Below are positions 11,040-20,417 of a stretch of 64,000 bases of DNA, in pieces. Below the pieces are notes generated by a model that ran no database searches, had not been told where the DNA came from, and saw only the letters and a program-made list of their open reading frames with translations. Every line of letters starts with the position of its first letter. Position 1 is the first letter of the stretch. Both the position numbers and the translations under genes were made by a program. Location: the NCBI RefSeq assembly GCF_001295925.1, contig NZ_LJHQ01000003.1, positions 1-64,000 of the forward strand, in the 5' to 3' direction. This DNA comes from Allobosea sp. AAP35 (lineage in GTDB: Bacteria; Pseudomonadota; Alphaproteobacteria; Rhizobiales; Beijerinckiaceae).

Positions 11040-11378
11040 ATGCTGGCGATCCAGGGTCTGAAATGCATCTATGACACCGGCGCGCGGGGCTGGGCCATCG
11101 AACTGGCGCTCAGCGGCGAAGGCGAGGAAGCGGTGCGCCGCTTCGACGTCGATGGGCCCGACGACGCCGAAATGCTGATCGAAGCCTTCGAGGATTCGAC
11201 CTCCAGCGCCTTCGATCCCGCCACCGGCGAGATCATCTTCGCCTATGAATACGCCGATTTCGGCGCCGATGACGAAGAAGACGAAGACGAAGAAGACGAG
11301 GACGCCGAGGACGACGACGCCGATGAAGAGGTGTCCGAGGACGGCTCCGACGAGGATGAGAAGAAGGGCAAGCAATGA
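11040..11378 (+). CDS. Small protein with strongly acidic C-terminal tail, in urease operon
   Basis: A 112-residue protein of unknown function. The first ~75 residues look folded ([18 protein letters not shown], then [11 protein letters not shown]). The last ~36 residues are about two-thirds Asp/Glu (for example [20 protein letters not shown]) and end in a short basic KKGKQ. The tail is written in GAA/GAC/GAG codons, a slippage-prone tract. The ATG at 11040 lies 11 bases after ureD with GAGGAG just upstream. The stop overlaps the ureAB start (ATGA, 11375-11378), which ties its translation to urease. A metal-binding or assembly role is tempting but unproven. Confidence 0.85.
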   Translation: MLAIQGLKCIYDTGARGWAIELALSGEGEEAVRRFDVDGPDDAEMLIEAFEDSTSSAFDPATGEIIFAYEYADFGADDEEDEDEEDEDAEDDDADEEVSEDGSDEDEKKGKQ

Positions 11379-11995
11379 ATTTGACGCCGCGCGAAAAGGA
11401 CAAGCTGCTCGTCGCCATGGCCGCCATTGTGGCCCGCAGACGACTTGAGCGCGGCGTCAAGCTCAACTATCCCGAGGCCGTTGCGCTGATCACCGACTTC
11501 GTCGTCGAAGGTGCGCGCGACGGCCGATCCGTCGCCGATCTGATGCAGGCCGGAGCCCATGTCGTTACGGCCGACCAGGTCATGGATGGCATCGCCGCCC
11601 TGATCCACGATGTGCAGGTCGAGGCGACCTTTCCCGACGGCACCAAGCTCGTCACCGTGCACGAGCCGATCCGCGGCGCCTCCGACGCGATGAAGCCGGG
11701 CGAAGTGACGACCGTGCCCGGCGACCTGATCATGAACGAGGGCCGCGAGAGCCTCAGCCTGACGGTGTCCAACACCGGCGACCGGCCGATCCAGATCGGC
11801 TCGCATTACCACTTCTTCGAGGCCAACCCGGCGCTGCATTTCGATCGCGACAAGGCCCGCGGCTTCCGCCTCGACATTCCCGCCGGCACGGCGGTGCGCT
11901 TCGAACCCGGCCAGACCCGCGAGGTGAAACTCGTCGCGCTCGCCGGCAAGCGCGAGGTTTACGGCTTCCGCCAGGAAGTGATGGGGAAATTGTAA
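11375..11995 (+). CDS. ureAB: Urease gamma/beta subunit fusion
   Basis: A 206-residue fusion of the two small urease subunits. Residues 1 to ~100 are the gamma subunit ([20 protein letters not shown], with [14 protein letters not shown] near its end). A short linker leads at about residue 106 into the beta subunit, [19 protein letters not shown], and [18 protein letters not shown] is a beta hallmark. The same order of fusion is known from Helicobacter UreA and some alphaproteobacteria. It assembles with UreC to form the nickel enzyme that hydrolyses urea to ammonia and carbamate. It overlaps the preceding gene by four bases. The expected partner, ureC, is separated from it by a TA module. Confidence 0.96.
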   Translation: MNLTPREKDKLLVAMAAIVARRRLERGVKLNYPEAVALITDFVVEGARDGRSVADLMQAGAHVVTADQVMDGIAALIHDVQVEATFPDGTKLVTVHEPIRGASDAMKPGEVTTVPGDLIMNEGRESLSLTVSNTGDRPIQIGSHYHFFEANPALHFDRDKARGFRLDIPAGTAVRFEPGQTREVKLVALAGKREVYGFRQEVMGKL

Positions 11996-12053
11996 GCGCG
12001 TGATGGGCATTCCCTACATTTTGGCGTAAGTTGGAATTATGAGGGTCACCGGA

Positions 12054-12341
12054 ATGGCGAGCTATGAGGTCAAGATCAGCTCCAAAGGCCAGTTGACGCT
12101 GCCCGTCGAACTGAGACGGGAGTGGAAGCTCGAAGAAGGCGATTCCGTTGAGTTTTATCATACGCATGACGGACGGGTTTGTCTTAGACCCCGCAACCTG
12201 CCGGCGTCTGCAATCTTCGGCTTGCTGGCCCATCTGACCCCTGATCCGGCCTACGACAGCGACGACGACGCCATTGGTGCCCAGATCGTGGCCGAGGACG
12301 AAGCGACCAAGTCGAAGGGCCGAAAGCCGCGTGCGGCTTGA
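12054..12341 (+). CDS. AbrB/SpoVT-type antitoxin
   Basis: A 95-residue protein. The first ~50 residues, with KISSKGQLTLPVELRREW, form the swapped-hairpin AbrB/MazE DNA-binding fold typical of VapB antitoxins. The acidic and then basic C-terminus (DPAYDSDDDAIGAQIVAEDE, then [10 protein letters not shown]) should contact the toxin. The ATG at 12054 was preferred over the ATG at 12039, because GAGGG lies eight bases upstream and the family usually begins just before the SKGQ motif. The stop overlaps the toxin's TTG start. The pair lies between ureAB and ureC, an unusual place. Confidence 0.9.
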   Translation: MASYEVKISSKGQLTLPVELRREWKLEEGDSVEFYHTHDGRVCLRPRNLPASAIFGLLAHLTPDPAYDSDDDAIGAQIVAEDEATKSKGRKPRAA

Positions 12342-12736
12342 TCGGCCTCGATGCAAACATCCTGTTGCGGGTCCTGCTCGACGACGACGCGGTCCAATCT
12401 CCGATGGCCCGGGAGTTGCTTGCAAAACTGACGCCGGAACAGGCCGGTTATATCAACCTCGTCGTGCTGATGGAGGTCGTTTGGACCATTCGGACTCGTT
12501 TCAAGGGCAAGCCGGACCATCTCCACGCAGCGCTTGAGACCCTATTGAGTGGGGCAGCCTATGTCGTTCAGAGCCGAAACGAAGTCGTCGCGGCGCTGTC
12601 GCTGGCGAAGGCTGGGAGATATGGATTTGCCGACGCGCTGATCGGATACTTGAATCAGCGCGCAGACTGCGGCGCGACTTGGACATTCGATCATGGGGCC
12701 CCTTACGAGGCCGGCTTCAAAGCTGCTGTACTGTAG
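12338..12736 (+). CDS. PIN-domain toxin (VapC type) inside the urease operon
   Basis: A 132-residue PIN-domain ribonuclease. [16 protein letters not shown] gives the first catalytic Asp, [10 protein letters not shown] the Glu, and [11 protein letters not shown] and TFDHGAPYE the later acidic positions. The start is a TTG at 12338, overlapping the antitoxin stop by four bases; no ATG fits the conserved N-terminus. The stop lies only eight bases before ureC's ATG, so ureC is probably reached by read-through from this pair. Toxin identity rests on fold and pairing. Confidence 0.9.
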   Translation: MIGLDANILLRVLLDDDAVQSPMARELLAKLTPEQAGYINLVVLMEVVWTIRTRFKGKPDHLHAALETLLSGAAYVVQSRNEVVAALSLAKAGRYGFADALIGYLNQRADCGATWTFDHGAPYEAGFKAAVL

Positions 12737-12744
12737 GATCAACC

Positions 12745-14481
<1,737 letters not shown>

Positions 14482-14554
14482 GCGAGGAACGCCACCGGCG
14501 GAACAGCGCGCGCGGGCCCGACGTTCCTTACCTGCCAGAACAGGGAGGTTCGCC

Positions 14555-14806
14555 ATGGCCAATGAAAACGTCAACAAGGGACAGCAGCCGGAAGCGCTGG
14601 CCACTTTCGCTGCCAGTGCTCGCAATGATGGCAAGAAGCCGGACGATGTCGGGCTGACGGCGACGCCGGAAACGGGACCCGTGCCGACATCGAGCGAGAA
14701 AAAGGCCGAGGCCGCGACGAAAGTGCTGCGCGAAGGCGTGCTCAAGCGCGATCAGGGTGCGGACGAGGCGGTCGATGCGCTGCCCGACCGGACGCGAGAA
14801 AGCTGA
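14555..14806 (+). CDS. Small hydrophilic protein of unknown function in urease cluster
   Basis: An 83-residue protein with no recognised family. It starts MANENVNKGQQPEALATFAA and is rich in Ala, Lys, Glu and Asp, with no membrane segment or cysteines. The middle is Pro/Thr-rich (TATPETGPVPTSS) and probably disordered, followed by a predicted helix (EKKAEAATKVLREGVLKRD). The ATG at 14555 has a strong Shine-Dalgarno sequence (GGGAGG) about seven bases upstream, which argues that it is translated. It lies 73 bases after ureC and before an ABM-fold gene, so it may be part of the operon by position only. Confidence 0.6.
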   Translation: MANENVNKGQQPEALATFAASARNDGKKPDDVGLTATPETGPVPTSSEKKAEAATKVLREGVLKRDQGADEAVDALPDRTRES

Positions 14807-14898
14807 TGACGTGTGCCGGATGCAGCGCGTGATGGCGTCGAACGGCATGATTGTTTCTCCGACCGATCTGCATCCGCACTCGGGCGCGGCGCGTAGCC

Positions 14899-15243
14899 AT
14901 GCTCCATACCTGTTGCGTATCGGAGCCTGCCCGCTTGTCCGACCCTTTCATCGTGATCTCCCGCATCGAGGTTCGCTCCGATGCCTGGGAGTGTTTCGTC
15001 GCTGCCGCCGGATACTGTATCGAAGCGACCAGACGTGAGCAGGGCTGCCTCGCCTATGAGATCCATGAGAGCCTGACGCAGCCGGGGCGTTTCGTGTCCT
15101 ATGAAAGCTGGGAAACCCGCGCCGACATCGACCGGCACATGGGCTCGGATCACATGCGGGCCTTTCTGGAGGCGGTGAGGGCTTGCGCCGCGGCGCCTCC
15201 AGTGATCGAAGTGGTCGAACCGCGGTCGATCGACCGCCTCTGA
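14899..15243 (+). CDS. ABM-family putative quinol monooxygenase
   Basis: A 114-residue antibiotic-biosynthesis-monooxygenase (ABM, YgiN-like) protein of the dimeric ferredoxin-like fold. The conserved core runs from FIVISRIEVRSDAWECFV through EQGCLAYEIHES and FVSYESWETRADIDRHM to HMRAFLEAV. Proteins of this family oxidise quinols or similar small molecules, or act in stress responses; the substrate here is unknown. The ATG at 14899 was used. A TTG at 14935 (yielding MSDPFIVISRIEV) gives a more typical ~102-residue length and is a good alternative. It sits between ureC and ureE, transcribed with them. Confidence 0.82.
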   Translation: MLHTCCVSEPARLSDPFIVISRIEVRSDAWECFVAAAGYCIEATRREQGCLAYEIHESLTQPGRFVSYESWETRADIDRHMGSDHMRAFLEAVRACAAAPPVIEVVEPRSIDRL

Positions 15244-15270
15244 TCCACGATCTACACGGACGTATTCATC

Positions 15271-15969
15271 ATGCTTCGCGCCACATCCGTCGTTCGCAAG
15301 GCCGCCGTCAGGCAAGACCGCGTCGTCGATACGCTGACGCTCGACCATGACGACCGCAACCGCCGCCGCCTGGCGCTGAAGGCCGATGGCGGGCTCGGCA
15401 TCCTGCTCGATCTCGACAAGGCGACCGCGATCGGCGATGGCGACGCGGTTAAGCTCGAGGATGGCCGGCTTGTCCTGGTCAAGGCCGCGCCGCAGAGCCT
15501 GCTCGAGATCCGGGCCGAGAATCCGCTGCGCCTGATGCGCGTCGCCTGGCATATCGGCAACCGCCACACCCCGGCCGAGATCACAGCCGACGCGATCTAT
15601 ATCGAGAACGACCATGTGCTGGCCGAAATGGTACGCGGGCAGGGCTGCGCGATGAGCGCGGTGATGCGGCCGTTCCAGCCCGAGCGCGGCGCCTACGACC
15701 ACGACCATTCCAATTGCGACCATCCCAGCCATGATCACCGCCATCACGGCCACGATCATGATCACCATGGGCACGATCACGCGGCGCATGCCCATGGGCA
15801 TGCAGAGGCGCATGCTCACGACGACAAGGGCCGCGCCCACAGCCATGCAGAACAGCATTCGCATGCCCATGGCGACGCCTGCGGCTGCGGGCATGATCAC
15901 GCCCATCACGATCACGGCCACAAGCACGGTGCCGAACACAGCCCCAAGGGCCACACGCACGATCATTGA
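15271..15969 (+). CDS. ureE: Urease accessory nickel metallochaperone UreE with long His-rich tail
   Basis: A 232-residue protein that stores and delivers nickel to the UreDFG-urease complex. The N-terminal peptide-binding domain (residues ~1-75) and the metal-binding domain with VAWHIGNRHTPAEI are intact. From about residue 142 to the end the sequence is mostly His, Asp, Gly and Ala (HDHDHSNCDHPSHDHRHH and similar). It carries far more histidines than the short tails of many UreEs. An ACGCGH segment adds two cysteines. The stop overlaps the ureF start. The repetitive CAC/CAT codons could be unstable on copying. Confidence 0.96.
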   Translation: MLRATSVVRKAAVRQDRVVDTLTLDHDDRNRRRLALKADGGLGILLDLDKATAIGDGDAVKLEDGRLVLVKAAPQSLLEIRAENPLRLMRVAWHIGNRHTPAEITADAIYIENDHVLAEMVRGQGCAMSAVMRPFQPERGAYDHDHSNCDHPSHDHRHHGHDHDHHGHDHAAHAHGHAEAHAHDDKGRAHSHAEQHSHAHGDACGCGHDHAHHDHGHKHGAEHSPKGHTHDH

Positions 15970-16673
15970 GCGACGCAGGCAGCACCGAGCGAGCAGGCAT
16001 GGCGGCGCATCTGCCCCTGATGGTCTGGCTGTCGCCGTCCTTCCCGGTCGGCGCCTTCGCCTATTCGCACGGCCTGGAATGGTCCTTCGAGAGCGGCGAC
16101 CTGCATGATGCGCAGACGCTGCATGACTGGCTCGATGCGCTCGTCTCTCATGGCTCGCTGCGCAACGACCTGATCCTCTTCGCCTGTACCGTCCGGGTAC
16201 TCGAGTCTCGCGACGATGCGGCGCTGACAGAGATCGCCGAACTGGCTCTGGCGCTGGCGAATTCCGCCGAGCGGAGGCTGGAGACGGTGACGCAGGGCAA
16301 CGCTTTCGTCTCGGCACTGCGGGCCGCCTGGCCCTGCGCGACCGTCGACCATCTCAAGCAGGTCTGGCCGGGCGACGTCGCCTATCCGGTCGCGGTGGCC
16401 GCCGCCAGCGCGGGTCATGGCCTGCCGCTGCCCGCCTCGCTGGAGGCCTATGGGCTGGCCTTCGTCGCCAATCTCGTTTCGGCATCGGTTCGGCTCGGCA
16501 TCGTCGGCCAGACCGACGGGCAGAAACTCACCGCCGCCCTGGTGCCAGCCCTGCGCGCGGCGGCGGCAGAGGCCGCGCTGTCAACCCTGGAGGATCTCGG
16601 CGGCTGCTGCTACCGCTCCGATCTCGCCTCGCTGCGCCACGAGACCCAGTATTCGCGGCTGTTCCGATCGTGA
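15966..16673 (+). CDS. ureF: Urease accessory protein UreF
   Basis: A 235-residue (or 224) all-helical protein that works with UreD and UreG in nickel insertion, where it acts as a fidelity factor for the UreG GTPase. The signature [18 protein letters not shown] near the N-terminus is diagnostic. The longest start is a TTG at 15966 overlapping the ureE stop, which suits translational coupling. An ATG at 15999 ([16 protein letters not shown]) is equally plausible and gives the commoner length. It is followed by ureG after 88 bases. Confidence 0.95.
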   Translation: MSDAGSTERAGMAAHLPLMVWLSPSFPVGAFAYSHGLEWSFESGDLHDAQTLHDWLDALVSHGSLRNDLILFACTVRVLESRDDAALTEIAELALALANSAERRLETVTQGNAFVSALRAAWPCATVDHLKQVWPGDVAYPVAVAAASAGHGLPLPASLEAYGLAFVANLVSASVRLGIVGQTDGQKLTAALVPALRAAAAEAALSTLEDLGGCCYRSDLASLRHETQYSRLFRS

Positions 16674-16761
16674 GCGCGGCGCGCGAATTGCACCATGCCT
16701 CCGCCTATCACCGCGCCGTTCCGGCCGGCGGGGTTGCCTTTCCGTTCAAGGGAATTTGACG

Positions 16762-17394
16762 ATGTCGCGCTCTCCCCATGGCCCCCTCCGCGTCGGCATT
16801 GGCGGCCCCGTCGGCTCCGGCAAGACCGCGCTGATGGAGGTGCTCTGCAAGCGCATGCGCGACACCTACGACATCTGCGCCATCACCAACGACATCTACA
16901 CCAAGGAGGATGCGCGGCTTTTGACCGTGGCTGGCGCCCTGCCGCAGGAGCGGATCATGGGCGTCGAGACGGGTGGCTGCCCGCACACCGCCATCCGCGA
17001 GGATTGCTCGATCAACCTCGCCGCCGTCGAGGAGATGCGGGCTAAGTTTCCCAACCTCGACATGATCCTGATCGAGTCCGGCGGCGACAATCTCGCCGCG
17101 ACCTTCTCGCCGGAACTGGCGGACCTCACGATCTACGTCATCGACGTCGCCGCCGGGGAGAAGATCCCGCGCAAGGGTGGGCCCGGCATCACCCGCTCGG
17201 ATCTTCTGGTGATCAACAAGACCGATCTCGCGCCCCATGTCGGCGCGGATCTTGCAGTGATGGACCGGGATTCCAGGCTGATGCGCGGCAAGCGACCCTT
17301 CGCCTTCACCAACACGAAGGCGGGCGAAGGCGTCGATGCCGTGATCGAATTCATCGAGACGGCAGGCGGCCTGCGGGCCGCTTCGGCAGCGTGA
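16762..17394 (+). CDS. ureG: Urease accessory GTPase UreG
   Basis: A 210-residue SIMIBI-class GTPase that powers nickel transfer into urease. The P-loop GGPVGSGKT is at residues 14-22. The CPH metal-binding motif is in [24 protein letters not shown] and the guanine-specificity motif NKTD ([12 protein letters not shown]) are present. Length is normal. The ATG at 16762 has AAGGGA about 11 bases upstream. Together with UreD and UreF, all accessory genes for a working urease are in the cluster. Confidence 0.98.
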   Translation: MSRSPHGPLRVGIGGPVGSGKTALMEVLCKRMRDTYDICAITNDIYTKEDARLLTVAGALPQERIMGVETGGCPHTAIREDCSINLAAVEEMRAKFPNLDMILIESGGDNLAATFSPELADLTIYVIDVAAGEKIPRKGGPGITRSDLLVINKTDLAPHVGADLAVMDRDSRLMRGKRPFAFTNTKAGEGVDAVIEFIETAGGLRAASAA

Positions 17395-17416
17395 CGAAGG
17401 TGCAAGGGAAACGACG

Positions 17417-17998
17417 ATGCGGACGATGGCGAAACGAACGGGACTGGTCCTGGTGATGGCGGCGCTGGCCGGGCCGGCCCTGGCGCATACGGGTGTCGGC
17501 GCCGTACACGGCTTCGAGTCCGGCCTGATGCATCCGCTGTTCGGGCTCGATCACGTCCTGGCCATGGTCGCGGTCGGCCTCTGGGCCGGGTTGACGGGCG
17601 GCCGGGCGCGCCTGGCCTATCCGCTCGCCTTCGTCGGCATGATGATCCTCGCCGGGCTTTGGGGCATGTCGGGCGCGCTGCTGCCGGGCGTCGAGATCGG
17701 GATTGCGGTCTCGGTCATCGTGCTGGGCCTCGCCATCGCCTTGAAGGCAACCCCGCCGCTGGCGGCGGGCGCGGCGGCTTGCGCCATCTTCGCGATCTTC
17801 CACGGCCACGCCCATGGCGCCGAACTGCCAGATGGGGCGAGCGGAATGAGCTATGCCATCGGCTTCGTGCTGGCGACCCTTGCCCTGCACGGCGCCGGGC
17901 TTGGCCTCGCCGGTATCATGGCGACGCGCGCGCCGCTGCTGGCCCGGGTCGCCGGCGGCGGTCTGGCGCTGGCGGGCATGGCCATTCTCGCCAGCTAG
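17417..17998 (+). CDS. ureJ: HupE/UreJ family membrane protein (probable nickel uptake)
   Basis: A 193-residue inner-membrane protein of the HupE/UreJ family, thought to be secondary nickel or cobalt permeases. A cleavable-looking signal (LVLVMAALAGPALAHTGVG) is followed by GLMHPLFGLDHVLAMVAVGLW, the family's His-rich HPxxGxDH motif. A second His patch (FHGHAHGAELP) and about six membrane helices in all follow. It lies 22 bases after ureG in the same orientation with GGAAAC upstream, so it is the likely last gene of the urease operon. Nickel supply fits its place. Confidence 0.92.
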   Translation: MRTMAKRTGLVLVMAALAGPALAHTGVGAVHGFESGLMHPLFGLDHVLAMVAVGLWAGLTGGRARLAYPLAFVGMMILAGLWGMSGALLPGVEIGIAVSVIVLGLAIALKATPPLAAGAAACAIFAIFHGHAHGAELPDGASGMSYAIGFVLATLALHGAGLGLAGIMATRAPLLARVAGGGLALAGMAILAS

Positions 17999-18021
17999 GG
18001 CGTGATATTTTTCAGGGAAAC

Positions 18022-18112
18022 GCGGGTCATCCCGGACGCAGCGAAGCGGAGATCCGGGATCCATGCCTGAACCTTGACCGGACGCGTTCCGGAACAAGCC
18101 CGGGACGACGCC
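18022..18112. repeat. Palindromic intergenic repeat, type A
   Basis: A GC-rich element in the 189-base gap between two convergent genes. Its outer ends, GCGGGTCATCCCGG and CCCGGGACGACGC, are inverted and nearly complementary. Inner blocks (CGGACGCAGCGAAGCGGA, GATCCGGGATC, GACCGGACGCGTTCCGGA) form smaller palindromes. It resembles the dispersed extragenic palindromes found in many copies in Hyphomicrobiales genomes. Multi-copy status cannot be seen from this window. It may also serve as a two-way terminator. Confidence 0.6.
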
Positions 18113-18187
18113 ATGGTTCCCTGTCAAATGAGCATGCGCCAGCGCGGTCTCGCGTCGCCCCGCGCAGATCGCCGCACAAAGACGGCC

Positions 18188-19384
18188 TCAGCCTTCGTAG
18201 CCGCGCAGTGCGCTCACTGCCGCCATCACGCCCCGAAGTTCCGCGAGCCCCCGCAGACGCCCGACCGCCGGATAGCCGGGAAAGGAGCCCTTGCCGACAT
18301 CGTCGAGCAAGGCATGGCCGTGGTCGGGCCGCATCGGGATCTGCCAATGGGCTAAGCCCGCCGCCTTGCGCCGCTGCTCCTCGGTGAGCAGCGCCTCGAC
18401 CAGCGCCACCATGTCGGTGTCGCCGCCGAGATGCTCGGCCTCCATGAAGGAGCCGTCGGCGTCCTTGGCGACATTGCGCAGATGCGCAAACCAGATCCGG
18501 TCGGCGAAGCGCCGCGCGATTCCCGGCACGTCGTTCTTAGGATTGGCGCCGAGCGAGCCGGAGCACAATGTCAGCCCGTTCGCTGGTCGATCGACCGCAC
18601 CCATGATGAAGGCGATATCGTCCTCGTCCGAGCAGATCCGCGGCAGGCCGAAGAGCGGGCGCGGCGGATCGTCGGGGTGGATGCACATCCGGATGCCGAC
18701 CTCTTCGGCCGTCGGGATCACGGCTTCGAGGAAGCGCTTGAGATTGGCCCGCAGCGCCTCATGGCTCATGCCGCGATAGCGCTCCAGCATGCGTGCCAAC
18801 CCCGGCACGTCGTAGCGGTCATAGGCGCCCGGCAGCCCCGCCATGATATTGGCCAGCAACCTGTCGCGATCAGCCTCCGTCGAGCTCTCGAACCAGGCCT
18901 TGGCGCGATCCATCACATCCGCCGAGTGCCCTTCGTCGGCGCCGGGGCGCTGCAGCATGAAATGGTCGAAGGCGACATATTCGTGGATGTTGAAGCGCAG
19001 CGCCGTGCCGCCGCCGGGCAGGGGGAAGGCGAGTTCGGTGCGCGTCCAGTCCAGAACGGGCATGAAATTGTAGCAGACCACCTCGAGCCCGCAGGTAGCG
19101 AGGTTGCGCAGCGACTGCCGGTAGTTTGCGAAGACCGGCTCCAGATCGCCTTCGCCGATCTTGATGCTCTCATGCAGCGGCAGGCTCTCGACCACGTTCC
19201 AGCGCAGGCCCAAGCTCGGATCGGCCGCGATGATCGCCTGGCGCGCCTCGATCTCCTCGACGCTCCAGACCACGCCATAGGGGATCTGATGGAGCGCGTT
19301 GACGATGCCGCGCGCGCCCGCCTGCCGTGCCTGGGCAAGCGTCACCACGTCGTCGGGTCCAAACCAGCGCCAGCTCTGTTCCAT
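18188..19384 (-). CDS. uxuA: Mannonate dehydratase
   Basis: A 398-residue cytoplasmic xylose-isomerase-like (TIM barrel) enzyme that dehydrates D-mannonate to 2-keto-3-deoxygluconate in the glucuronate pathway. Diagnostic stretches are FGPDDVVTLAQARQAGARGI at the N-terminus, VVCYNFMPVLDWTRT, MCIHPDDPPRPLFGLPRI (metal ligands) and LTLCSGSLGANPKNDV. Length is normal. The gene lies 78 bases downstream of the GntR gene on the same strand and is probably its regulatory target. Other uronate-pathway genes (uxaC, uxuB, kdgK) are not in the window. Confidence 0.96.
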   Translation of the reverse strand: MEQSWRWFGPDDVVTLAQARQAGARGIVNALHQIPYGVVWSVEEIEARQAIIAADPSLGLRWNVVESLPLHESIKIGEGDLEPVFANYRQSLRNLATCGLEVVCYNFMPVLDWTRTELAFPLPGGGTALRFNIHEYVAFDHFMLQRPGADEGHSADVMDRAKAWFESSTEADRDRLLANIMAGLPGAYDRYDVPGLARMLERYRGMSHEALRANLKRFLEAVIPTAEEVGIRMCIHPDDPPRPLFGLPRICSDEDDIAFIMGAVDRPANGLTLCSGSLGANPKNDVPGIARRFADRIWFAHLRNVAKDADGSFMEAEHLGGDTDMVALVEALLTEEQRRKAAGLAHWQIPMRPDHGHALLDDVGKGSFPGYPAVGRLRGLAELRGVMAAVSALRGYEG

Positions 19385-19462
19385 CAGGAGGCCCGTTCCG
19401 TCAGTGCATGGGTCATGGTCGCGAATCCTCCAGCGTTGCTTGTTGTGGTAAGGCCATCGCCG

Positions 19463-20158
19463 TCAATCGAGGCGGGCGGGGGTGGCGCTGCCGGCGAAAG
19501 CATCGACATGCTCGCGGGCGATGGCCTCGATGGCGTCGAAGACCATGCGCAGATGCGCGCGCATCGCCGCTTCGGCGCGGGGCTCGTCTCCGATCACCAC
19601 GCAATGCGTGATCTCGCGATGCTGGGCGAGGATCATGCCGGGCCAAGCCTCGCTCTCTAGCGACAGGCAGCGGACCCGGTCGAGCTGCGCCTTGACGCCC
19701 TCGATCAGGCTCCAGACCGAGGGGTGGCCGGCCAGCCGTGCCAGTTCGGCGTGGAACGCTTCGTCCTGGCGGAAGAAGCCCGCGCGGTCGCCCATGGCGA
19801 GAAAGCGCTCCTGCTGCCGCACATTCTGTTCCAGTGCCGCCTTGCCGGCGTCGTCGGCATGGCGCGCGGCGAGCGCGACCGTCCGGCATTCCAGCGTTTC
19901 CCGGACGAACTGGCTGTCATGGACGGCTGTGAGATCGATCGGGGCCACGAAGGTGCCGACCTGCGGCACCACCATCAGGAAGCCTTCCTCGACCAGGCGC
20001 TTGAAGGCTTCGCGCACCGGCGTGCGGCTGACGCCGAAGCGCACGGCCATGCCCGCCTCCGACATCGCCTCGCCCGGGCGCAGCACCGCTGCGAGAATGT
20101 CCCCTCGCAACAGGCGGTGGATCTGTTCGGTGCTTTGACGGGTCGCGGGAAGGGCCAT
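19463..20158 (-). CDS. GntR-family (FCD) transcriptional regulator, probably of uxuA
   Basis: A 231-residue regulator. The N-terminal winged helix-turn-helix includes SEAGMAVRFGVSRTPVREAFKRL, a textbook GntR recognition helix. The C-terminal FCD effector domain has the metal-binding pattern (DEAFHAEL, HREITHCV, MRAHLRMV). FCD members commonly respond to sugar acids, and co-transcription with uxuA points to a uronate-derived effector such as mannonate or glucuronate. The start ATG at 20158 lies 19 bases from a good palindrome, consistent with autoregulation. Confidence 0.93.
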   Translation of the reverse strand: MALPATRQSTEQIHRLLRGDILAAVLRPGEAMSEAGMAVRFGVSRTPVREAFKRLVEEGFLMVVPQVGTFVAPIDLTAVHDSQFVRETLECRTVALAARHADDAGKAALEQNVRQQERFLAMGDRAGFFRQDEAFHAELARLAGHPSVWSLIEGVKAQLDRVRCLSLESEAWPGMILAQHREITHCVVIGDEPRAEAAMRAHLRMVFDAIEAIAREHVDAFAGSATPARLD

Positions 20159-20176
20159 ACCAAGCTCTTATCGACT

Positions 20177-20192
20177 GGTATACTAGGATACC
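20177..20192. promoter_or_regulatory. Probable operator for the GntR/FCD regulator
   Basis: The 16-base sequence GGTATACTAGGATACC is symmetric at 14 positions, with GGTAT and ATACC outer half-sites and a CTAG centre. It lies 19 bases upstream of the regulator's start codon. FadR/FCD-type GntR proteins often bind sites of the form TGGTnnnnACCA. Position and shape therefore make it the likely operator of the gntR-uxuA operon. Confidence 0.6.
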
Positions 20193-20417
20193 GACTAATC
20201 CGAGCCCGCGTCAATCAGCGCGCGCCATGGATATGGGGAGAGGAAGCTGGTGATGCTGCTCTTCCTGCTGCCGCTGCTGGCGCTGGGCATCCTCCGACGC
20301 AGATCGGGCCCGCGCCAGGCGCGAAAGAAATCCGCCCCCGGCCGGAACCGGACGGGGGCGGTCGCGATTGAACCCGGGCAGCGCGGATGGCGTCTCATCC
20401 GTCCGGAGTGTCAAGCC

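Noticed and set aside
20250-20417. Hydrophobic leader for topoisomerase IB
   Set aside because: The in-frame extension would give an export-like signal to a DNA enzyme; the ATG at 20418 has its own ribosome-binding site and matches the family start.
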